A stretch of DNA of 24,458 bases, from positions 1 to 24,458 of the IMG/VR virus record IMGVR_UViG_3300044732_001907, one strand, 5' to 3'. Positions 15,487 through 23,677 of this stretch are shown one piece after another. The position numbers and the translations under genes are program-made. The notes beneath the pieces were generated by a model. It was not told the origin of the DNA and searched no databases. It saw only the letters and a list, made by a program, of their open reading frames with translations. This stretch comes from a virus. Position 1 is the stretch's first letter. The number at the start of each line of letters is the position of its first letter.

Positions 15487-16359
15487 ATGGCTAAAGTATC
15501 ATTTTCTCAATATAGTATGTGGAGTTCATGCCCACATCAATACAAATTAAATTACATAGATAAGTTAGGTGAAAGTTCATCTAACGTTCATACAATTTTT
15601 GGAACTGCAATGCACGAAACTATCCAACATTACCTATCGGTTATGTATGGTGTTTCTAAGAAGCAAGCAGATGAAATTAACAAAGATAAACTCTTATTGG
15701 AAAGAATGAGAGAAGCTTATAAATCTGAAGCTGAAAAGATGAGTGAGGGAACTCCTTGTACTCAAATCGAATTAGAAGAATTTTATGGTGATGGCAGACG
15801 TATTCTACAATGGTTAGATAAGCATATGCATAAATTCTATTCAAAGAGTGGATTTGAATTGGTAGGTATTGAAATTCCATTAAACGCAACTATTAAAGAA
15901 GGTGTACACTTTATTGGATTTATCGATATTGTGATGAGAGATTTGGCATCTAATGAAATTATTATCATTGACCTTAAGACATCTACTATGGGATGGAATC
16001 AGTATCAAAAAGCTGATAAGATGAAGAACTCTCAAATCCTATTATACAAAAAGTATTATTCGGAGTTATTTAATATTCCATTACAAAAGATTAAAGTGGA
16101 GTATCAGATACTTCGTAGGAAATTACCCGAAGATTCGGCATTTCCAGTACCACATGTATCTAAGCATATTCCAGCACATGGTTCTCCATCTGTTAAAAAA
16201 GTATATGATGAATTTATGGAATTTATCAATACTGTATTTGAAGATGGTGGTGCGTTTAAAAATATAGAATTTCCAAAAGTGCCAGGCGCAGCAAAAAAGA
16301 ATTGTAAGTTTTGTGAATTTGGCAATAGGGGAATATGTGATAAAAAGGCTACAAAATAA
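15487..16359 (+). CDS. Cas4/RecB-like PD-(D/E)XK nuclease with probable 4Fe-4S cluster
   Basis: The 290-residue protein opens with the family-typical FSQYSMWSSCPHQYKLNYI (C15), then GTAMHETIQ (H43), a core of GFIDIV (D147) and IIIIDLKTST (D162, K164), and a QILLY segment (Q183, Y187). Near the C-terminus C273, C276 and C284 (CKFCEFGNRGIC) combine with C15 to form the four-cysteine set that holds an iron-sulfur cluster in Cas4 and AddB nucleases. All catalytic residues are present. Such phage enzymes act in recombination or DNA end processing; no Cas gene or CRISPR array lies nearby. It is expressed alone from P4, with the ribbon-helix-helix gene following. Confidence 0.88.
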   Translation: MAKVSFSQYSMWSSCPHQYKLNYIDKLGESSSNVHTIFGTAMHETIQHYLSVMYGVSKKQADEINKDKLLLERMREAYKSEAEKMSEGTPCTQIELEEFYGDGRRILQWLDKHMHKFYSKSGFELVGIEIPLNATIKEGVHFIGFIDIVMRDLASNEIIIIDLKTSTMGWNQYQKADKMKNSQILLYKKYYSELFNIPLQKIKVEYQILRRKLPEDSAFPVPHVSKHIPAHGSPSVKKVYDEFMEFINTVFEDGGAFKNIEFPKVPGAAKKNCKFCEFGNRGICDKKATK

Positions 16360-16383
16360 AAATTTATGTTTTTTTGAAAACTT

Positions 16384-16407
16384 TATATTTATATATACAA
16401 ATATATT
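16384..16407 (+). promoter_or_regulatory. 24-bp AT-rich dyad element, copy 1, before the ribbon-helix-helix gene
   Basis: A 24-bp sequence here is identical to 23606-23629. It has arms TATATTT (16384-16390) and AAATATA (16399-16405) around 8 nt, so it is an imperfect palindrome. It ends 4 nt before the ATG at 16412. Possible operator for the protein encoded next, or a second promoter class containing TATATTTA. Confidence 0.5.
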
Positions 16408-16411
16408 TATA

Positions 16412-16612
16412 ATGAATCAAGACAACACAAAACTAACAACTGTGAAAATACTGAAAGATGTATATTCATCATTCAAAAAGGTTTCTTTCGATTCTGACGT
16501 AACACTTCAAAAGCTGGTAAATAGAACAGTGGAAAGATATGTTAAGGATGATGAGTTTAGAAAAGAAATGAATGAATATTTACAACTTCAAATTTCAGGT
16601 TCACAATTTTAA
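16412..16612 (+). CDS. Ribbon-helix-helix (Arc/CopG-like) DNA-binding protein
   Basis: The 66-residue protein has the proportions of a ribbon-helix-helix regulator: a short strand TTVKILKD (9-16), a helix YSSFKKVSFDS, a turn, then a helix TLQKLVNRTVERYVKD (31-46), and a short C-terminal helix. Proteins of this type bind palindromic or tandem operators as dimers and often repress their own gene. The identical 24-bp dyad just upstream and before the gene at 23678 would be natural targets. The ATG at 16412 is chosen because an earlier in-frame start at 16313 would lie inside the nuclease gene and run through the AT-rich element. Fold call is by pattern only. Confidence 0.65.
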   Translation: MNQDNTKLTTVKILKDVYSSFKKVSFDSDVTLQKLVNRTVERYVKDDEFRKEMNEYLQLQISGSQF

Positions 16613-16628
16613 GAAACAAAAATAAGTT

Positions 16629-18011
16629 ATGGCAAAAAAGAAGATTCTGTTACTTTCAGATGATTTGAGAATGGCAAGTGGTATCGCCACAATGTCAAAA
16701 GAATTGGTGCTAGGTACTGCACACAAATATGATTGGTTTCAAGTAGGAGCCGCAATTAATCACCCAGAAGCAGGTAAGATTTTAGATGTGAGCGAAGATA
16801 TAAAAAACACATATGGTATCGATGATGCTAATGTTAAAATTCTTCCTTGGAATGGTTATGGTAATGCGGATTTGATTAGACAATTAATCAATACTGAAAA
16901 GCCTGATGCTATCTTACACTTTACTGACCCTCGTTATTGGACTTGGTTGTATGATATTGAGCATGAAATTAGACAAAACGTTCCTCTTTTATTCTACGCA
17001 ATTTGGGATGATTTACCAGACCCATTATATAATCGTAACTTCTATGAAAGTTGTGATTGGATTGGTTGTATCTCTCGTCAAACATATGGTATAATCAAAA
17101 GATTATCAGCATTGGATACTAAACCAACTTGGAAACCAAAAGCTGATTGGCAAGTTAGTTATGTACCTCATGGTATTGATTTTAATTTATATAAACCAGC
17201 TGATGTACCTTCGGAATTTCGTAAGGAAATTTTAGGTGGTAAGGATTATGATTTTGTTCTTTATTGGAGTAATCGTAATATCCGTAGAAAACAACCCGCC
17301 GATGTTATTGTAGCTTTCCAAAGATTTTGTGATACAATTGGTAAGGAAAAAGCAGATAAATGTGTATTAGTAATGCACACACAACCTGTTGATGAAAATG
17401 GAACGGATTTACCTGCAGTAATTGATGCAGTAGCACCAAATTGTAATATCATATTTTCAGAAAAAAGAAGAACACAACAAGAATTAAATCTTCTTTATAA
17501 TATAGCAGATGCAACAATCAACATAGCTAACAACGAAGGATTTGGATTAGCAACTGCAGAATCGGTAATGGCTGGAACTCCAATCATTGTAAACGTAACT
17601 GGTGGATTGCAAGACCAATGTGGATTTGAAGTTGATGGTAAGTTATTAACACATGAAGATTATGTTAAGATAGGTTCATTACATGAATGGAGAAAGTGGG
17701 AAAAGACTGTAAAAAGTGGAGAGTGGGCTACACCAGTATGGAGTAGAGCACAAGCATTGGCAGGCTCAGTACCAACACCTTATATTTGGGATGATAGAGT
17801 TGATGTTGATGAAGTAGCTGAAAAAATATTAGAAGTGTATAACACACCAAAAGAAACTCGTAAATCAAATGGACTAAAAGGTAGAGAAGCATTTATTGGA
17901 GATATGGGATTATCTCATACAAATATGTGCCAAACTTTAGTTGATGGTATTGAATCAACATTTGAAAATTGGAAACCTCGCCAAAGATTTGAGGTATTTA
18001 AAATTAAATAA
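16629..18011 (+). CDS. GT4-family glycosyltransferase
   Basis: The 460-residue GT-B enzyme starts KKILLLSDDLRMASGIATM, in which SGIATM resembles the GG.a....L motif of GT4 N-domains. The middle has YVPHGID (178-184), a strong GT4 hallmark, and the C-domain has the E-x7-E motif in EGFGLATAE (303-311), which binds the nucleotide sugar. No membrane segment is present, so it works in the cytoplasm on a soluble acceptor, or on virion protein before assembly. It begins a run of two GT4 genes that leads to the tail fibre genes, so virion decoration is a plausible role. Sugar donor and acceptor are unknown. Confidence 0.88.
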   Translation: MAKKKILLLSDDLRMASGIATMSKELVLGTAHKYDWFQVGAAINHPEAGKILDVSEDIKNTYGIDDANVKILPWNGYGNADLIRQLINTEKPDAILHFTDPRYWTWLYDIEHEIRQNVPLLFYAIWDDLPDPLYNRNFYESCDWIGCISRQTYGIIKRLSALDTKPTWKPKADWQVSYVPHGIDFNLYKPADVPSEFRKEILGGKDYDFVLYWSNRNIRRKQPADVIVAFQRFCDTIGKEKADKCVLVMHTQPVDENGTDLPAVIDAVAPNCNIIFSEKRRTQQELNLLYNIADATINIANNEGFGLATAESVMAGTPIIVNVTGGLQDQCGFEVDGKLLTHEDYVKIGSLHEWRKWEKTVKSGEWATPVWSRAQALAGSVPTPYIWDDRVDVDEVAEKILEVYNTPKETRKSNGLKGREAFIGDMGLSHTNMCQTLVDGIESTFENWKPRQRFEVFKIK

Positions 18012-18021
18012 GTTATAAAGA

Positions 18022-19296
18022 ATGAAACCAACATTAGTATTTCAAGGACCTATATTCACTCGTAGTGGTTACGGTGACCATTGTAGAGATTTAATGAAAT
18101 CTTTACGCAAGATGGATAAGTATGATATTAAAATTATACCTCTAAGATGGGGCAATACTCCACAAAATCAAGTTGATGGAGAAAGTGAATTTGGTAGATG
18201 GATGTTAGAGAGAGTGATAGGTGAAATTGGACAAAAGCCAGATGTATTTGTACAAGTATCAGTAGCAAATGAGTTTGAACCAAAAGGAAATTATAGTATT
18301 GGTGTAACTGCTGGTGTTGAAACTACAATATGTCCAAAGGACTTTATTGATGGATGTAATAAAATGGATTTGATAATAGTACCATCTCAGTTTACAAAAC
18401 AAAATTTAGGAGGTACTATCTATCAGCAAAAAGACCAAGCAACTGGAGAAATTGTTGGTGAGATTAAAATAACAAAACCAATTGAAGTTCTTTTTGAAGG
18501 AGTTGATACTGAAATATTTTCTAAAGGAAGTGGTAATGATGTATTGGCAAATGTAAAAGAAGATTTTAACTTCTTAATTGTAGGACATTGGTTAAAGGGT
18601 GAGTTAGGACAAGATAGAAAAGATATTGGTATGGCAATTAAAACATTTGCTACGGTATTCCAATACCTTCCAAAAGATAAAAGACCAGGTCTTATCGTTA
18701 AAACATCGCACGCTGGATTTAGTGTAATAGATAGAGAAGCTACTAGAGAAAAATTAGAAGGTGTATTAAAACCGCTTGGTGATAAATGCCCATCTGTATA
18801 TTTGATACATGGTGATATGGAAGAAACTGATATGAGTAATTTATACCACCATCCTAAAGTTAAAGCAATGATTTCATTTGCTAAAGGTGAAGGATATGGT
18901 AGACCTATGGCTGAGTTTACTTTGACAGGTAAACCAATTATAGCTAGCGGTTGGAGTGGACAATTAGATTTCTTACCAGCAGAACATTCTGTTTTATTAG
19001 AAGGTAGTTTGACAGCAGTACATGAATCAGCAGCTGACCAATTTTGTATGAAAGAAGCACAATGGTTTAGTGTAAACTATTCAAATGCAGCAAATAAAAT
19101 TTATGATGTATATAACAAATATGATTCTTATTTAGATAAATCAAAAGGTTTGAGAGAAAATAGTTTAAAAAACTTTACTTTAGATAATATGCATGATAAA
19201 TTTACGCAACTAATGGATACTTATGTAAGGAAAGCTCCTCAATTTATTCCATTCAATACATCTAAAATGCAAATACCAAAATTGAATAAAGTATAA
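18022..19296 (+). CDS. GT4-family glycosyltransferase, second
   Basis: The 424-residue product opens VFQGPIFTRSGYGDHCRDL, a phage and bacterial GT-B N-terminus with the glycine-rich acceptor-side loop. VLFEGVDTEIF (156-166) stands for the VpnGVd element and EGYGRPMAE (290-298) is the E-x7-E nucleotide-sugar site, followed by GKPIIASGWSG. It starts 10 nt after the previous glycosyltransferase and differs clearly from it in sequence, so it probably adds a different sugar or acts at another step. It is followed after 1 nt by a gene of unknown function. No signal peptide or transmembrane helix is seen. Confidence 0.88.
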   Translation: MKPTLVFQGPIFTRSGYGDHCRDLMKSLRKMDKYDIKIIPLRWGNTPQNQVDGESEFGRWMLERVIGEIGQKPDVFVQVSVANEFEPKGNYSIGVTAGVETTICPKDFIDGCNKMDLIIVPSQFTKQNLGGTIYQQKDQATGEIVGEIKITKPIEVLFEGVDTEIFSKGSGNDVLANVKEDFNFLIVGHWLKGELGQDRKDIGMAIKTFATVFQYLPKDKRPGLIVKTSHAGFSVIDREATREKLEGVLKPLGDKCPSVYLIHGDMEETDMSNLYHHPKVKAMISFAKGEGYGRPMAEFTLTGKPIIASGWSGQLDFLPAEHSVLLEGSLTAVHESAADQFCMKEAQWFSVNYSNAANKIYDVYNKYDSYLDKSKGLRENSLKNFTLDNMHDKFTQLMDTYVRKAPQFIPFNTSKMQIPKLNKV

Positions 19297-19297
19297 A

Positions 19298-19774
19298 ATG
19301 CCATTTACATTACAATATAAACCTCTTATCGAAGGCGAAGAAAAGATTGGAAAATCTCTACTTCGCCCTAGAAATATTTATAGGATAAACACTTACAAAT
19401 ATATTGATGGAACAACCAAAACTTTAGCTGGCGTAGAAAGCACTTTGGTTTTTGTAATAGGAATAACGCCTGATAAATTATTATGTTGTTTGAAAATAAG
19501 TTTGATAAAACCTGATATATTTTTTAAATGGTTGAAAAAACTATTTGCGGCTGGAAAAAACGAACAAGATGTTAATAATGCAGATTTGTTAGAAGAATTA
19601 TTAATATTTGATACTAGAAAGGGAGAGAAGATATTCAATCAATTTGTAAAACCCAGCCCAATTTATAGAAAGAATCCTCCGATATATAGAACTTACTCAA
19701 TCAATGGTATAAAAAACATTGAAAAAGTTACATTAAAGAAAAGTATTATTTTACAATACTTAACTAATCCGTAA
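19298..19774 (+). CDS. Basic protein of unknown function before the tail fibre gene
   Basis: I do not recognise this 158-residue protein. It begins with an FTLQYKPLIEGEEKIGKSLLRPRNIYRI segment and has a mixed beta core (TLVFVIGITPDKLLCCLKISLIKP), then an FFKWLKKLF helix and a lysine- and tyrosine-rich C-terminus. No enzyme motif, signal peptide or clear membrane span is visible; the hydrophobic stretch is broken by a Pro and charged residues. The ATG lies one base after the preceding stop, so it shares the glycosyltransferase transcript. Position before the fibre suggests a structural or assembly part, but this is guesswork. Confidence 0.7.
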   Translation: MPFTLQYKPLIEGEEKIGKSLLRPRNIYRINTYKYIDGTTKTLAGVESTLVFVIGITPDKLLCCLKISLIKPDIFFKWLKKLFAAGKNEQDVNNADLLEELLIFDTRKGEKIFNQFVKPSPIYRKNPPIYRTYSINGIKNIEKVTLKKSIILQYLTNP

Positions 19775-19801
19775 TTCTTCTTTTTACCTTTTATTTATAT
19801 T

Positions 19802-19831
19802 TACTTGTATAACCAACGAAATATACAAGTA
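19802..19831 (+). promoter_or_regulatory. Perfect 10-bp inverted repeat before the tail fibre gene
   Basis: TACTTGTATA (19802-19811) and TATACAAGTA (19822-19831) are exact reverse complements with a 10-nt spacer; the repeat ends 9 nt before the ATG at 19841. TATATTTA at 19796-19803 and ATATACAAGTATA here resemble the two halves of the 24-bp dyad element. It could be an operator, or an mRNA hairpin covering the translation start region. Confidence 0.55.
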
Positions 19832-19840
19832 TAATATAAA

Positions 19841-21982
19841 ATGGCATTAATTTTAAGAACAGTCAAAAATTCTCCACTCACAGCAGCTGAGATGGATGGC
19901 AACCTAACCTATTTAGAAGGTGAAATTCAAGCCGGAACTTCTGGAACATCAGGATTAACTGGTTCAACGGGTACTGCTGGCACAGCAGGTACATCGGGAA
20001 CTTCAGGTTCATCTGGAGCAACAGGTTCATCTGGAGCAACTGGTTCATCGGGAAGTGCAGGTACAAGCGGTACATCTGGGGCTAGTGGTGATAGATTTGC
20101 AACAAATTCAATTACATCGGAATCACTAACAACTGGAGCTAAAACATTTGCAATAGCTTCTGGATTACAATGGCAATCTGGACAGGGAATTAGAATAGCT
20201 TATGATGGCAATAACTATATGGAGGGTACAGTTACTTCATATTCCACAACTATTTTGGTTGTAAATATAACATCCGCAGTAGTAGTTGGTTCTACTGGAC
20301 CATTTGCAACTTGGACAATAAATACATTAGGGGCAGCAGGACAAGCTGGTACAAATGGTACTAGTGGGTCATCTGGTTCGTCTGGTAAAGATGGTACAAA
20401 TGGTACTGCTGGTAAAGATGGTTCAAATGGTACTGCTGGTAAAGATGGTTCAAGTGGTACAAGCGGCACCGATGGTTCTGCTGGTACGGGGGGTACTTCA
20501 GGAACTTCTGGAAAGGATGGTACATTCTTTGGTTCATCTGGAACATCTGGGGTTAATGGAAGTAGTGGTACAAGCGGTTCTGGTGGTACAAGTGGTGCTC
20601 AAGGTACGCCGGGCACAAATGGTACATCGGGAACTCGTGGCACAGCTGGTACGGGAGGTACATCGGGCGTTAATGGTACATCTGGCACAAGTGGAATAAG
20701 TGGTTCATCGGGAATAACCGGAACTTCTGGTACATCGGGCATAAGTGGAACGGCAGGTAGTGGTGGTACGTCTGGAACTGGGGCTAATTTAATTACACAA
20801 CAGGGTGCTGGTGGTACTCCAATAACTGGAGTTTCTAAAGTTATATTTAATGGCGCTGGTGTTACTAATAATGGTAGTGGTATAGTTACTGTTGATATAA
20901 ACGCAGCAGGTGGTAGTTTAACTTTCGTTACTGGTTCTACTACAATTACAAGTGTTAGTAGTGTAACATTAGCATCTTCTATTAATGTTCAAAATAACGG
21001 AGCAGGTTCAATTACACTTTCTTCATTAGGTAGTGCTGGTGGTGGGACTGGAAGTAGTGGTACATCAGGAACTTCAGGTTCTTCTGGTAAAGATGGTACT
21101 ATGGGTACATCAGGTTCAACTGGTAAAGATGGTACTGGTGGAACAAGCGGTACTTCATCGATTGGAACATCTGGAACATCGGGTTCAAATGGTTCTCCTG
21201 GTACATCTGGTCTAAATGGTTCGTATGGTTCTTCTGGTACAAGCGGACAAGATGGTAGTGGTGGTACAAGTGGTCTTGGAGTTACTTTGAGTTTAAATGA
21301 TGCAGGAAATACTACTGTAAGTGATGTAAGAGCAGTAACATTTGGAAGTGGATTCACACTTACATCGGCTGGAACATATTCTGCTTCAATAACTGTAAGT
21401 GGATTTGGTGGAACGGCAGTACCTGGTACTGTATCATCATCCGCACAAATTGTAGCATTCGATACATTTGCAGTAACAACTGGTTCAAATAGATTTCTTA
21501 GTACACAAGCTATTAATGGTAACGTTAATATAACCGGTTCATTGAGAATGACTGGATTATTTACAGCATCATTAACCACCGATTATGTTTGGGTTGGTAA
21601 TGCTGATGGTGTTAATGAGATGGTTCATAAAAATACATTAACCTCAAGTGCTGGTGGTGGAACTGGAACTGGATTTCCATTTGTTGGACAAGCTGATGTT
21701 AGTGGTAGTTTAATATTGACGGGTTCACTTATTGTGACTGGTTCAATAACTGCATCAGCATTATACACAAATAACGCAGGTATACCTGAAATAGCATCAC
21801 CATCAACTTTAAGATTAACCGCAGTTAATACGGTGCATGTAACAACATCATCTTTAAGATTAGCATCTTTTAGTGATGCACAAACAAGTAGTTTAACGGC
21901 TACAAACGGAGATTTAATTTATAATACTACAAGCAACAAATTCTGGGGATATGCTGGTGGAGCTTGGGTAGCATTACATTAA
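19841..21982 (+). CDS. Collagen-like tail fibre protein
   Basis: The 713-residue protein has a short N-terminal motif typical of phage fibres (LRTVKNSPLTAAEMDGNLTYLE) and three Gly-x-y blocks of GTSGTSG/GSSG/GKDG type at about residues 32-83, 164-314 and 401-479. Small non-repetitive modules separate them (84-163, 315-400), and a 235-residue C-terminal region ends in FWGYAGGAWVALH, a common end of phage fibre tips. Gly-x-y repeats form trimeric rods in collagen-like phage proteins. Proline is scarce; Ser and Thr fill the x and y positions, which could also be glycosylation sites for the nearby transferases. It lies 7 nt upstream of the protease gene, with which it is probably co-transcribed. 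Confidence 0.85.
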   Translation: MALILRTVKNSPLTAAEMDGNLTYLEGEIQAGTSGTSGLTGSTGTAGTAGTSGTSGSSGATGSSGATGSSGSAGTSGTSGASGDRFATNSITSESLTTGAKTFAIASGLQWQSGQGIRIAYDGNNYMEGTVTSYSTTILVVNITSAVVVGSTGPFATWTINTLGAAGQAGTNGTSGSSGSSGKDGTNGTAGKDGSNGTAGKDGSSGTSGTDGSAGTGGTSGTSGKDGTFFGSSGTSGVNGSSGTSGSGGTSGAQGTPGTNGTSGTRGTAGTGGTSGVNGTSGTSGISGSSGITGTSGTSGISGTAGSGGTSGTGANLITQQGAGGTPITGVSKVIFNGAGVTNNGSGIVTVDINAAGGSLTFVTGSTTITSVSSVTLASSINVQNNGAGSITLSSLGSAGGGTGSSGTSGTSGSSGKDGTMGTSGSTGKDGTGGTSGTSSIGTSGTSGSNGSPGTSGLNGSYGSSGTSGQDGSGGTSGLGVTLSLNDAGNTTVSDVRAVTFGSGFTLTSAGTYSASITVSGFGGTAVPGTVSSSAQIVAFDTFAVTTGSNRFLSTQAINGNVNITGSLRMTGLFTASLTTDYVWVGNADGVNEMVHKNTLTSSAGGGTGTGFPFVGQADVSGSLILTGSLIVTGSITASALYTNNAGIPEIASPSTLRLTAVNTVHVTTSSLRLASFSDAQTSSLTATNGDLIYNTTSNKFWGYAGGAWVALH
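20384..20464 (+). repeat. Three 27-bp tandem repeats within the fibre gene
   Basis: Units at 20384-20410, 20411-20437 and 20438-20464 each start GGTAAAGATGGT and encode GKDG(T/S)(N/S)GT(A/S). They differ at only a few bases, which is less than expected if selected at protein level only, so they are probably recent duplications. Such tandem units can change number by slippage or recombination and alter rod length. Confidence 0.8.
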
Positions 21983-21988
21983 TAGAAT

Positions 21989-23587
21989 ATGAGAGAATAT
22001 AACGTTGCATTAAAAAAAGATGTAGACTACGATGAGTTTTGGAATGATATAGAAAGTGATACCGATGGTGGTAAACTTTACATTCCAAATAGAGCAGTAG
22101 AATTTACAAACGAAAGACCGGCATCTCTTCGTCAATGCTGGTATTTGCTGACAGATGAAGAAGCTGAAATTCTTAGACAGGATGATAGAGTTTTTTGCGT
22201 AGAGATACCACCAGAACATAGAGATGATATCGTAATGGGGTTTAGAGCAACTCAAAAATCTGACTTTACTAAAACATCATCTGATAGTGGTGTTTTTGTA
22301 AATTGGGGATTGATACGTTCTAATTTTCCAACAAACGTATTTGGTAGTGGGCCTACTCCAATAATTAATGCAAATTATGATTATACATTAACTGGAGCTG
22401 GTGTTGATGTTATAATACAAGATAGTGGAATACAAGTAGACCATCCCGAATTTCAAGACGCATTAGGAAATAGTAGAGTTCAGCAAGTAGATTGGGGAAC
22501 ACTAAGCGGCTTATTCACTCAAAACGCAAATCATTATAGAGATTACGATGGACATGGTACACACGTAGCTGGTATTGCTGCTGGAAAAACATATGGATAT
22601 GCAAAGGATGCAAGAATATATTCTGTAAAAGTTAATGGACTTGAAGGTAGTGGAGATAGTGGGACTGGTATATCTGTAACATATTGTTTTGATGCTATAA
22701 AAATATTTCATAGAGATAAAGCAATAAATCCTAGTACTGGATGTAAAAGACCAACTGTGGTTAATATGAGTTGGGGATACGGACATTATTACAGTTCTAT
22801 AAGTTGGATGTATCACCAAGGTACTACATATAATAGTGCATCGGCATCAGATGAATTATTTAGATATACAAATTTAGGATTACCAAACTCAAGTGGAGCT
22901 CCATCGGCAACATACGCAACAAATGTAAGAGTTCCTTCGGTGGATACTGATGTGGAAGAATTAATAGATGCTGGTGTTGTTGTTTGTATAGCAGCTGGAA
23001 ATCGTTCACATAAAGTAGATATATCTGGTGGTTCTGATTATGATAATTATATTGTAACAAATAGTAGTTCTAGTGGTAGTATTTATTATCATAGAGGTAG
23101 TTCTCCATATTCTACAAGAGCATTTATGGTTGGTAGTTTAGATAGTGATACATTTGATGCTGATTTAGACCAAAAAGCAACTTATTCTGAAACTGGGCCT
23201 GGTGTTAATATTTACGCACCTGGAACAGACATAATGAGTGCATGTTCAACTACTAATGCTTTTAGTGGGCAATCTTATTATTTAAATGCATCATATAGGC
23301 AAGTTAATATTAGTGGTACATCAATGGCAGCTCCTCAAGTATGTGGTGTGGCTGCTTTATTCTTACAAAACAATCTAACTGCTAGTGCAGCACAAGTTAA
23401 ATCATCTATTTTGGCTAGAGCTCAAATAGCAGCTTATACGGGTTCTAATTCATCATCTTATAACAACACAAGAGCATTACATGGTAGTATTCCAAGAGTA
23501 TTATACAATCCATATGGAGGAACTAATCAATTACAATTCTCAGGCTCACTAACAATTTCAGCAAATATAAATTTCATCAATTTTTAG
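21989..23587 (+). CDS. Subtilisin-like serine protease (S8 family) paired with the tail fibre
   Basis: The 532-residue protein carries the full subtilase set: D145 in VIIQDSG, H189 in DGHGTHVAG, oxyanion N338 in AAGN, and S445 in SGTSMAAP. The core spans roughly residues 125-480. The first 120 residues (YNVALKKDVDYDEFWNDI ... YIPNRAVEFTNERP) form a separate domain that could be a propeptide or a virion attachment domain. The C-terminus after 495 is short and ends in a strand-rich stretch, QFSGSLTISANINFINF; the words SGSL and ITGS also occur in the fibre C-terminus. No signal peptide is present, which fits a virion or intracellular enzyme rather than a secreted one. It may cut host surface proteins or process the fibre. 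Confidence 0.9.
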   Translation: MREYNVALKKDVDYDEFWNDIESDTDGGKLYIPNRAVEFTNERPASLRQCWYLLTDEEAEILRQDDRVFCVEIPPEHRDDIVMGFRATQKSDFTKTSSDSGVFVNWGLIRSNFPTNVFGSGPTPIINANYDYTLTGAGVDVIIQDSGIQVDHPEFQDALGNSRVQQVDWGTLSGLFTQNANHYRDYDGHGTHVAGIAAGKTYGYAKDARIYSVKVNGLEGSGDSGTGISVTYCFDAIKIFHRDKAINPSTGCKRPTVVNMSWGYGHYYSSISWMYHQGTTYNSASASDELFRYTNLGLPNSSGAPSATYATNVRVPSVDTDVEELIDAGVVVCIAAGNRSHKVDISGGSDYDNYIVTNSSSSGSIYYHRGSSPYSTRAFMVGSLDSDTFDADLDQKATYSETGPGVNIYAPGTDIMSACSTTNAFSGQSYYLNASYRQVNISGTSMAAPQVCGVAALFLQNNLTASAAQVKSSILARAQIAAYTGSNSSSYNNTRALHGSIPRVLYNPYGGTNQLQFSGSLTISANINFINF

Positions 23588-23605
23588 CGGTTTTTATTTT
23601 TATTG

Positions 23606-23629
23606 TATATTTATATATACAAATATATT
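23606..23629 (+). promoter_or_regulatory. 24-bp AT-rich dyad element, copy 2, between protease and GT2 genes
   Basis: Identical over 24 bp to 16384-16407, with arms TATATTT (23606-23612) and AAATATA (23621-23627). It starts 19 nt after the protease stop and lies just upstream of promoter P5, whose -33 box begins at 23642. That position suits an operator or an upstream second promoter. Confidence 0.5.
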
Positions 23630-23641
23630 ATCAGAGATAGA

Positions 23642-23673
23642 TTTGGTAATGTAGAAAAAAAGTGTTATATTTG
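23642..23673 (+). promoter_or_regulatory. Promoter P5 with -33/-7 geometry but a different spacer
   Basis: TTTG (23642-23645), a 20-nt spacer and TATATTTG (23666-23673). The spacer begins GTAAT like P2 and P4 but then has an A-run in place of the TCRGG and TTTCG blocks. If the -7 box is at -12 to -5, transcription starts at 23678, which is the A of the ATG. Confidence 0.65.
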
Positions 23674-23677
23674 TATT

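Noticed and set aside
20384-20464. Evenly spaced repeats that might suggest a CRISPR array
   Set aside because: Units are directly adjacent, stay in frame and encode GKDG-type collagen repeats; there are no unique spacers.
20355-20699. Second + strand frame through the fibre gene (VLLVKMVQMV type repeats)
   Set aside because: A frame-shifted reading of the same repeats, with low-complexity protein and no independent start signal.
20989-21579. Long antisense reading frame of 196 codons, rich in Pro and Val
   Set aside because: It is the complement of the Gly-x-y repeat region; GGT and TCT repeats read backwards give open Pro/Val codons. No start context or family pattern.
23603-23677. N-terminal extension of the GT2 protein from a TTG codon
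   Set aside because: The extension reads through the 24-bp dyad and promoter P5 into a Tyr/Ile/Lys string; the GT2 fold begins at the ATG at 23678.
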